NCBI GenBank assembly: GCA_020854785.1
Contig: JAHFZE010000011.1
Span: 1 to 7,013 of the forward strand
Direction of reading: 5' to 3'
From: Methanomethylovorans sp.
Lineage (GTDB): Archaea; Halobacteriota; Methanosarcinia; Methanosarcinales; Methanosarcinaceae
Length of the DNA: 7,013 nucleotides
Part shown: one piece after another, positions 1 to 4,583 of the stretch
Numbering within the stretch: the first letter of the stretch is position 1
Layout: the number at the start of each line of letters is the position of its first letter
The notes under the pieces: model-generated
What the model saw: the letters and a program-made list of their open reading frames with translations, nothing else
Told to the model about the DNA's origin: nothing
The model's database searches: none
Program-made: the position numbers and the translations under genes

Positions 1-1
1 A

Positions 2-421
2 ACCCTGACAGGGATCCCGGTAAAAGATATTAGTAAGAGGATCAAGGAATTAGAAGACACAGGGATCATCCGCAGATACAGGACGATCATTGACTGGGAC
101 CTTGCAGGCGATGAGCATGTATATGCTATCATCGAATTAAAAGTAACTTTGGAACGTAATTTAGGTTATCAGGCCATAGCTGAGCGCTTATATAAATTCC
201 CGGAAGTGCGTTCTGTAAGACTACTATCCGGGCAGTATGACCTGTCGCTGACAGTAATGGGAAAAACGATGAAAGAAGTTGCATTTTTCGTCGCCGAGAA
301 GATATCGACCATCGAACAGGTACAGCATACTACTACGCACTTTGTGCTTAAGACATACAAGGAAGACGGAGTGGTTCTGCAAGAGCAGGAAGAAGTCAAC
401 CGTTTAATCGTAACACCATAG
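2..421 (+). CDS. Lrp/AsnC family transcriptional regulator, 3' part (5' end outside window)
   Basis: The frame is open from the left edge, so the N-terminus and the first helices of the DNA-binding domain are missing; 139 residues are visible. The first 25 or so residues have the pattern of the Lrp recognition helix and following wing (a 'V-x-D-I-S-K-R-I-K-x-L-E' helix, then 'G-I-I-R-R-Y'). The rest is the RAM/AsnC effector-binding domain, with the family's G-x-Y-D turn at visible residues 77-80. Lrp proteins dimerise and assemble into octamers, bind short palindromes and often sense amino acids. The gene lies 34 bases upstream of an aminotransferase on the same strand, an arrangement common in archaea. 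This suggests that it controls its own operon and senses an amino acid handled by the enzyme (inference). The first possible TTG start inside the window, at 149, would remove the DNA-binding domain and is not the real start. Confidence 0.9.
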   Translation, partial: TLTGIPVKDISKRIKELEDTGIIRRYRTIIDWDLAGDEHVYAIIELKVTLERNLGYQAIAERLYKFPEVRSVRLLSGQYDLSLTVMGKTMKEVAFFVAEKISTIEQVQHTTTHFVLKTYKEDGVVLQEQEEVNRLIVTP

Positions 422-455
422 ATAAATAACTCAGATCTGAGCCGAAGGGATGATC

Positions 456-1628
456 ATGCACAAGAATAACCCGGAGAGATTTGTGGCCGATGTGATGACA
501 AGAGTCCCTCCTTCTGGAATACGCAAGTATTTTGATCTTGCATCAGGGATCGAAGGAGTTATATCACTAGGTGTCGGAGAACCTGATTTCGTAACACCCT
601 GGCACATAAGGGAAGCATGTATCCATTCCCTGGAGACGGGTAAAACATCATATACTTCTAATTTCGGGTTAATGGAGCTTAGGGAAGAGATCTCAAAACT
701 GTATTCTCATAAGCATTGCACTTACTATGACCCTGCCTCTGAGATCCTGGTCATGTCAGGTGTCAGCGAAGCCCTTGATGTGGCAATACGGGCTATAACC
801 AATCCTGGTGACGAGATCATTGTACCCCAGCCTGCCTACGTGGCTTATGTCCCTTCGGTCATGTTCGCAGGTGGTACACCTGTACCTGTGGTCACACATT
901 TGAAAAACAATTTTAAACTGACAGCGGAAGATCTGAAAAGAGCTATAACTCCCAGAACTAAAGCCGTCATAATAAATTACCCCAATAATCCCACTGGAGC
1001 AACAATGGGGAGGAAAGATCTGGAAGCTATTGCCGAAGTTGTTTCTGAGTATGACATAATGGTAATTTCTGATGAAGTTTATGAATGCCTCACATATAAT
1101 GGGAACCATACTTGCTTTTCATCCATTGAAGGTATGAAGGATAGAACCATCCTGCTTAATGGTTTTTCTAAAGCCTATGCCATGACAGGCTTCAGGCTGG
1201 CATATGCTCTGGCACCATCGCCCATAATAGATGCAATGATGCGCATACACCAGTACTGCATGTTGTGCGCTCCTATCACAGCTCAGGTTGGAGCCATAGA
1301 AGCCCTTCGTAACGGCAACGAAGAGATGCAGCGAATGATAAGGGATTATGACCGCCGCAGACATTTGATAATAAGCGGGTTGAATAGGGTCGGACTTGAA
1401 TGTTATGAACCAAAAGGTGCATTCTACGCGTTCCCATCTGTTAAGAGCACGGGTATGACATCAGAAGAATTTGCAGAAAGACTGCTCCATGAACAGAAAG
1501 TCGTTACAATTCCAGGAAGTGTATTTGGACCAGCTGGCGAGGGATTCCTCAGATGTTCTTATGCTACTTCCAAAGATCAGATAGTAGAAGCTTTAGGAAG
1601 GATGAAAAGTTTCATAGGATCATTGTGA
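456..1628 (+). CDS. PLP-dependent aminotransferase, class I/II (aspartate/aromatic-type)
   Basis: This is a fold-type I aminotransferase of about 390 residues, the usual family length. Residue numbers count from the ATG at 450. The N-terminal 'G-x-G-E-P-D-F' loop is at 41-47. The N-P-T-G motif is at 180-183, with Asn180 contacting the PLP ring. D-E-V-Y is at 208-211, with Asp208 pairing with the pyridine nitrogen. The Schiff-base lysine is Lys241 in 'S-K-A-Y-A-M-T-G-F-R'. Arg249 binds the cofactor phosphate, and Arg368 in 'F-L-R-C-S-Y-A' holds the substrate carboxylate. It should transfer amino groups between an amino acid and 2-oxoglutarate in the cytoplasm. The exact substrate (aspartate, aromatic or alanine) cannot be read from sequence. 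Two ATGs are possible. I prefer 456 because the purine-rich AAGGGA at 445-450 is then about 5-6 bases upstream, whereas for 450 it would overlap the start codon. It follows an Lrp regulator, probably in one operon. Confidence 0.93.
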   Translation: MHKNNPERFVADVMTRVPPSGIRKYFDLASGIEGVISLGVGEPDFVTPWHIREACIHSLETGKTSYTSNFGLMELREEISKLYSHKHCTYYDPASEILVMSGVSEALDVAIRAITNPGDEIIVPQPAYVAYVPSVMFAGGTPVPVVTHLKNNFKLTAEDLKRAITPRTKAVIINYPNNPTGATMGRKDLEAIAEVVSEYDIMVISDEVYECLTYNGNHTCFSSIEGMKDRTILLNGFSKAYAMTGFRLAYALAPSPIIDAMMRIHQYCMLCAPITAQVGAIEALRNGNEEMQRMIRDYDRRRHLIISGLNRVGLECYEPKGAFYAFPSVKSTGMTSEEFAERLLHEQKVVTIPGSVFGPAGEGFLRCSYATSKDQIVEALGRMKSFIGSL

Positions 1629-1667
1629 TATTGTACAAGACCGTTTTGAGGAGTTCGAAAAAAATAC

Positions 1668-1684
1668 CTCATCATTATGATGAG
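1668..1684. promoter_or_regulatory. perfect 17-bp palindrome, candidate operator
   Basis: CTCATCAT, one central T, then ATGATGAG: two perfect 8-base arms. It begins 39 bases after the aminotransferase stop and ends 25 bases before the TATA element at 1710. The nearly spacer-free symmetry suits a dimeric DNA-binding protein better than an RNA hairpin, since as RNA only 7 pairs around a 3-base loop could form and no T-tract follows directly. An Lrp-type or winged-helix regulator acting on the small-RNA promoter is plausible; both kinds are encoded nearby. A weak terminator for the aminotransferase operon is the alternative. Confidence 0.5.
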
Positions 1685-1705
1685 TAGTATGTGACAGAGT
1701 ATAGA

Positions 1706-1720
1706 TATGTATATATATAA
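1706..1720 (+). promoter_or_regulatory. TATA box of the candidate small RNA
   Basis: An alternating TATATATATA run occupies 1710-1719. Archaeal transcription usually starts about 25 bases downstream of the box centre, which predicts a start near 1738-1742. No annotated plus-strand protein gene follows before 2450, so the promoter most likely serves the structured transcript described next. Confidence 0.5.
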
Positions 1721-1739
1721 GAAGATAGAGTTATACTAA

Positions 1740-1910
1740 TTACCTACAATGAAAAACGCGAATGACATTGGTGGTGCGCTTTGAGCCCCTCCACATGGCT
1801 ACAAAACGAATTGGTTTGCACAAGAAGAATGTGATCAAAAGGAGCATAACATCCCCTCGAACATCCCGTCAAATAAATGCTCCGATCCACATTCTTCAAC
1901 CTGTTTTTAA
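1740..1910 (+). ncRNA. candidate structured small RNA with C-rich hairpin loop
   Basis: This is a predicted stand-alone transcript of about 170 nt. A TATA element lies about 25 bases before its inferred start, and a TTTTT run at 1903-1907 follows a strong hairpin. The hairpin spans 1824-1897. Ten pairs are formed by 1824-1833 with 1888-1897, then, past a bulged C1887, three pairs by 1834-1836 with 1884-1886. After an A4 bulge (1837-1840), seven pairs are formed by 1841-1847 with 1877-1883. These enclose a 29-base loop (1848-1876). The loop contains AACATCCC twice (1848-1855 and 1860-1867), 12 bases apart. A smaller possible hairpin upstream (AGCC 1784-1787 with GGCT 1797-1800) displays CCTCCACAT in its loop. 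Exposed C-rich segments resemble those that archaeal trans-acting small RNAs use to mask purine-rich ribosome-binding sites. I do not recognise a named RNA family. A short inverted-repeat element is an alternative reading. The exact ends are inferred. Confidence 0.5.
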
Positions 1911-1922
1911 AATTGCAATGCT

Positions 1923-1945
1923 CTGTTCTTAATTATATCGAACAG
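1923..1945 (-). terminator. possible terminator hairpin of the winged-helix regulator gene
   Basis: CTGTTC (1923-1928) and GAACAG (1940-1945) form a 6-bp stem around an 11-base AT-rich loop, 13 bases beyond the stop of the minus-strand regulator. Read on the minus strand, an ATTTTAAAAA stretch follows about 8 bases further on. The stem is short and archaeal termination depends mainly on T-tracts, so this is tentative. Confidence 0.25.
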
Positions 1946-1958
1946 GTAGTGTGCGCGG

Positions 1959-2342
1959 TCATTCAGAGACCGGTTCTAGAAGCTCTTTTTCAAAATCATC
2001 AAGCAGCTTGTCCATTTTATTATACCAATCAGCTATATTCTGCTTGAGCATTTGCTTAAACTGTGCTGGTGAAATTGCAACATATTCATAGTAATATCCG
2101 CCTATCTGGATGGAACGTGTTTCTCTGTAAACTAATCCAACAGCTATCAAGTTTTGCAATGAACGATAAGCAGTACTTCGTTCCCTCTGCAACAGGTTTC
2201 CTAAATCTTCTGCAGTCATGGGACCCTGTTCAAAAAGTTTCTTATAGGCAAGCAAGTCAAGATTCTTCAGTCCCAGAACACATTTTGCCACATCATCACA
2301 TTTACAGTTCGCTCGGAGCATTTCATGAATGGAACTTGCCAT
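1959..2342 (-). CDS. winged-helix transcriptional regulator (TrmB-like) with N-terminal cysteine cluster
   Basis: A 127-residue predicted DNA-binding protein. A winged helix-turn-helix fills roughly residues 24-85. It has the TrmB/MarR-like pattern 'D-L-L-A-Y-K-K-L', then 'G-P-M-T-A-E-D-L-G-N-L-L', a recognition helix with 'R-S-T-A-Y-R-S-L-Q-N-L', and 'G-L-V-Y-R-E' leading into the wing. The last 40 residues are a charged helix suited to dimerisation. Ahead of the domain lie Cys13, Cys15 and Cys21 (C-x-C-x5-C), which could bind metal or respond to redox; this is inference. The ATG at 2342 was chosen because GAGAGG (2349-2354) sits 6 bases upstream; an in-frame TTG at 2360 would add six residues but lacks such a site. 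It is divergent from the archaeosine-synthase-like gene and probably regulates that gene, itself, or both. No effector domain is present and the exact family is uncertain. Confidence 0.82.
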   Translation of the reverse strand: MASSIHEMLRANCKCDDVAKCVLGLKNLDLLAYKKLFEQGPMTAEDLGNLLQRERSTAYRSLQNLIAVGLVYRETRSIQIGGYYYEYVAISPAQFKQMLKQNIADWYNKMDKLLDDFEKELLEPVSE

Positions 2343-2414
2343 TTTGTGCCTCTCTATCAAAACAATCTAAAGACATAAGTGATTGTATAGTTCGTACAAA
2401 ACCATAACATCGAT

Positions 2415-2429
2415 AGTTATATATATAGT
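2415..2429. promoter_or_regulatory. shared TATA element between divergent genes
   Basis: A near-symmetric TATATATATA run (2418-2427) lies in the 107-base gap between the minus-strand regulator (start 2342) and the plus-strand gene (start 2450). On the plus strand, initiation about 25 bases from the box centre falls at about 2447-2450, on the proposed TTG start, which predicts a leaderless message. On the minus strand it predicts a leader of about 50 bases that includes the regulator's ribosome-binding site. Confidence 0.5.
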
Positions 2430-2449
2430 TTCTTAGAACTCACTTTACC

Positions 2450-3130
2450 TTGAAACCTATAATCCCGGAAAATGAGCGTTCTACAGAACCTCTTGACACA
2501 GAAATGATCATTTACCATCCGGACATGAAGCGTGCAAATGAGTGGATACTCACCGAATATGAACCTCCTGTCCGTGATTTCTGCATATTTCTACCTTGTG
2601 CTAAAAAGAAACCATATCATGAAAGTCCATCACACAAGATATTCGACAGGTTGATCTTCAGTATACTGGAACCAGAGATGGTACATATTGTAGTATTTGG
2701 TACCTGTGGCATAACCCCCCGGGAACTGGATACTCAGTACCCTTTCATGGACTATCAGTTCATGATGGGAAAATGTAATGTACCCAAGATCAAACGAGAT
2801 TTTATCCGGATGGAAAGTGAAAGGATCTCACGCTACCTTGAAAAAACAAAAAACAATTACAGATACAGAATAGCTTATTGTATAGGTGATTTCAGAACAG
2901 CTATGGAAAAAGCCGTTCAAATGACAGCTGTTCCTGTCACGATAGTCCCAATGATAGAAACCATTGAAAAAAATATTCAGCTGGATAAAGGCTTTATTTA
3001 TGGGAGTCTCAACCAGAAGGATTACTTACAGGATCTGGCAGAAGCTATCAGCAAACCTCTGGGAAAAGCGGTCATCGAGATAAAAGAAAAAGAAAAAGTA
3101 ATCAATGATAATGACTGGTATGTGTTGTGA
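2450..3130 (+). CDS. stand-alone archaeosine synthase core (DUF5591-like) protein
   Basis: A 226-residue protein with the signature of the ArcS core domain, PC-x3-KPY-x2-S-x2-H: Pro49, Cys50, Lys54, Pro55, Tyr56, Ser59, His62. A second ArcS-like motif, 'G-I-T-P-R-E-L' followed by 'Y-P', is at 87-98. ArcS modifies preQ0 in the D-loop of archaeal tRNA (position 15) on the way to archaeosine. Full ArcS also carries a TGT-like N-terminal domain and a C-terminal PUA domain for tRNA binding; neither is present here. It may therefore be a paralogue with another substrate or one part of a split enzyme (inference). The start is TTG with no Shine-Dalgarno site, but a TATA box about 25 bases upstream fits leaderless initiation. 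An ATG at 2504 (residue 19), just before the conserved 'Y-H-P' segment, is the main alternative. It is divergent from the winged-helix regulator. Confidence 0.75.
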   Translation: MKPIIPENERSTEPLDTEMIIYHPDMKRANEWILTEYEPPVRDFCIFLPCAKKKPYHESPSHKIFDRLIFSILEPEMVHIVVFGTCGITPRELDTQYPFMDYQFMMGKCNVPKIKRDFIRMESERISRYLEKTKNNYRYRIAYCIGDFRTAMEKAVQMTAVPVTIVPMIETIEKNIQLDKGFIYGSLNQKDYLQDLAEAISKPLGKAVIEIKEKEKVINDNDWYVL

Positions 3131-3161
3131 ACATTGATAAAATATAACACTGATAATGTTC
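3129..3161. terminator. inverted repeat between convergent genes
   Basis: GAACATT (3129-3135) and AATGTTC (3155-3161) form a 7-bp stem around a 19-base AT-rich loop. The left arm overlaps the TGA stop of the ArcS-like gene. The repeat also lies downstream of the convergent minus-strand ATPase, where the minus strand reads through two T-runs (TTTTT at 3164-3168 and at 3180-3184) before reaching it. It could serve both genes; the T-runs are the stronger signal for the minus strand. Confidence 0.4.
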
Positions 3162-3188
3162 TAAAAAGGAACTGGAAGAAAAACTTAA

Positions 3189-3917
3189 TTACTCCAGATA
3201 TGGGGACTGGGCCAGAACTTGCATACCATTGTCACTGATGTTGAGAACACGGACCTCATTAATAGTGCCCGAACCTCTCATCTTCATGACGTATATCGAA
3301 CGCTGCAAGTTGTTGCCAGCAATGATCCTACCTAACTTGACCACGGAGTCTGCTCCGTATTCCACCATTTCATCAAGTCCATACATAGCTCCCACCGTAA
3401 TGACAGAAGTGACCTCATGCTTCCGGAACACACCAAATACATCATCAATGAGCGTTCTTAGCTTGTAATTGGATTCAATGGCAAGGAATAGTGCTTCGAT
3501 CGAATCGATGAATATCCTGGAAGGTTTCAGTTCTTCGATCTTGCTTTCTACTAGTTTTTTAAAGCTCTTGATGAGTTCAGATGGTGCAATTTCCACACTT
3601 TTTTGCAGCCTAAGGCTTGGATCAGTGATGTCAACAAAGACAAGTAAACCTTTATTAACGTATTCTTCCAAGTCCCAGCCAAATGAAGTATACATTTCCT
3701 TGACAATAGATTTCGATTCTTCAGAAGTGATTATACACATCACTTTTTCGCCTTTCTTTGCTCCTTCGAGGATGAACTGGGTTCCAAATATGGTCTTGCC
3801 CGTACCTGAATCACCGGATACCACATTTGCCGTACCTTTGAAATATCCTCCACGTAGCATCTCATCCAGGCCTGGGATACCTGTATTTACCCTTTCTCTC
3901 ATATCTGCGTCAGCCAT
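3189..3917 (-). CDS. single-domain KaiC/RadA-like ATPase
   Basis: A 242-residue RecA-superfamily ATPase of the KaiC/RAD55/GvpD type. The opening 'T-G-I-P-G-L-D-E-M-L-x-G-G' (12-24) is typical of the family. Walker A is G-D-S-G-T-G-K-T at 35-42, the adjacent catalytic-type glutamates are Glu66-Glu67, and the Walker B strand 'R-I-F-I-D-S' ends at Asp138-Ser139. All residues needed for ATP binding and hydrolysis seem present. Circadian KaiC has two such domains plus a phosphorylation tail; this protein has one, so it is not a clock protein. Archaeal single-domain members are often signalling or regulatory ATPases of unknown partner. The ATG is supported by AGGTGG (3922-3927), 4 bases upstream, and by a TATA element at 3954-3962. 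No kinase, receiver or gas-vesicle gene is adjacent, so its pathway is unknown. Confidence 0.88.
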   Translation of the reverse strand: MADADMRERVNTGIPGLDEMLRGGYFKGTANVVSGDSGTGKTIFGTQFILEGAKKGEKVMCIITSEESKSIVKEMYTSFGWDLEEYVNKGLLVFVDITDPSLRLQKSVEIAPSELIKSFKKLVESKIEELKPSRIFIDSIEALFLAIESNYKLRTLIDDVFGVFRKHEVTSVITVGAMYGLDEMVEYGADSVVKLGRIIAGNNLQRSIYVMKMRGSGTINEVRVLNISDNGMQVLAQSPYLE

Positions 3918-3953
3918 TTATACCACCTATGAAAATCTAGGCACATTTATATT

Positions 3954-3962
3954 TAATATATA
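3954..3962 (-). promoter_or_regulatory. TATA box of the KaiC-like ATPase gene
   Basis: TATATATTA read on the minus strand. A start about 25 bases downstream would fall near 3932, giving a leader of about 15 bases that still includes the AGGTGG ribosome-binding site. The same 9-mer occurs again on the minus strand at 4022-4030, and as its complement at 4004-4012. Confidence 0.5.
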
Positions 3963-4003
3963 ACTTTTTAATTCTATCGTCAGTGACTACAATAACTGCA
4001 TCG

Positions 4004-4030
4004 TATATATTAGTACCATTATAATATATA
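4004..4030 (+). promoter_or_regulatory. inverted TATA repeat, probable promoter of the dsrE-like/hmgA unit
   Basis: TATATATTA (4004-4012) and its perfect complement TAATATATA (4022-4030) flank a 9-base spacer. The right-hand copy, extended to ATAATATATAAAA, is a good plus-strand TATA box, predicting transcription from about 4050 and a leader of about 120 bases before the DsrE-like gene. This, together with the leader, accounts for the roughly 250-base gene-free gap 3918-4173; I see no small protein gene in it. Confidence 0.45.
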
Positions 4031-4129
4031 AAATGCTGTTTTACATATTATAACCTGGACTTTAAGCAATGCATTTACGTCATCCCTGTAAGAAACTTTT
4101 TGTCAATCTTTCACCAAAGGCAAGACTTA

Positions 4130-4156
4130 ATATTGTTCAAAAGAAATGAACAGTAT
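4130..4156 (+). promoter_or_regulatory. leader hairpin abutting the DsrE-like ribosome-binding site
   Basis: ATATTGTTC (4130-4138) pairs with GAACAGTAT (4148-4156) in nine pairs, one of them U-G, around a 9-base A-rich loop. The stem ends exactly where the GAGGTGA ribosome-binding site (4157-4163) begins. It could tune translation of the DsrE-like gene, but no sensor domain or alternative pairing partner was found, so a role is inference. Confidence 0.35.
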
Positions 4157-4173
4157 GAGGTGAACCCAGAGAA

Positions 4174-4539
4174 ATGCCAGAGGTCACAAAAGTACTACTG
4201 TTGCTCAAAAGCATGGTTTATGAAAGTACAAGTCCACAGGAAACACTCAGATTTGCAAAATACTACAAAAAAAAGGGACTGGATGTGATAGTTGTACTTT
4301 TTGGGCCCATGGGAGTGATAATGGCCAAATCGGGAAAACAAGGTTTGCCAGAATATGATCATAAGATCAAAGAATGTTTAGACATGGGGATAAAGTTCAG
4401 ATGTTGTGAATTAGGTGCATCCGTAATAGGACTCGAAAAAACCGAATTGATACCAGAGATCGAAATGATCAGTTCCAATGAAATAGCTGACCTTTTTCTG
4501 GAATTCTGTGAACAGGGACAATTGATAATCACATTGTAG
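4174..4539 (+). CDS. DsrE/DsrF-like (YchN-fold) small protein
   Basis: A 121-residue cytoplasmic protein with the look of the DsrE-like family. It has a first hydrophobic strand (6-12), a long helix starting 'P-Q-E-T-L-R-F-A-K-Y' (21-30), the strand 'D-V-I-V-V-L-F-G-P-M-G-V' (37-48), and 'M-G-I-K-F-R-C-C-E-L-G-A-S' (71-83). This last segment is where sulfur-carrying family members keep their active cysteine; here Cys77 and Cys78 are paired. DsrE/TusD relatives relay sulfur as a persulfide, but many archaeal members have no known role. No dsr, tus or sulfur-oxidation gene is nearby. The ATG is supported by GAGGTGA (4157-4163), 10 bases upstream. HMG-CoA reductase follows after 44 bases without an obvious separate TATA box, so the two are probably cotranscribed. 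Confidence 0.78.
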   Translation: MPEVTKVLLLLKSMVYESTSPQETLRFAKYYKKKGLDVIVVLFGPMGVIMAKSGKQGLPEYDHKIKECLDMGIKFRCCELGASVIGLEKTELIPEIEMISSNEIADLFLEFCEQGQLIITL

Positions 4540-4583
4540 AACAACTACACTCATGATAGCAAAAATAATTAAAGGTGACCTTC

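Noticed and set aside
1629..1958. A frameshifted or degraded protein gene in the gap
   Set aside because: No stretch in any frame gives a recognisable domain or a frame longer than a few dozen codons. The sequence is better explained by a promoter, structured RNA and terminator signals.
2063..2407. Plus-strand open frame of 114 codons
   Set aside because: It lies antisense to the winged-helix regulator, which has a recognisable domain and ribosome-binding site. The translated product resembles nothing and it has no promoter of its own.
3229..3963. Two consecutive plus-strand open frames (3229-3468, 3469-3963)
   Set aside because: Both are antisense to the KaiC-like ATPase, whose Walker motifs fix the coding strand; their products are low-complexity shadows.
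3970..4173. Riboswitch in the DsrE-like leader
   Set aside because: Only one short hairpin next to the ribosome-binding site is visible; no conserved aptamer architecture was recognised.
4100..4288. Plus-strand 62-codon frame overlapping the DsrE-like start
   Set aside because: No ribosome-binding site, and it overlaps the DsrE-like gene in another frame, whose GAGGTGA site and family pattern are convincing.
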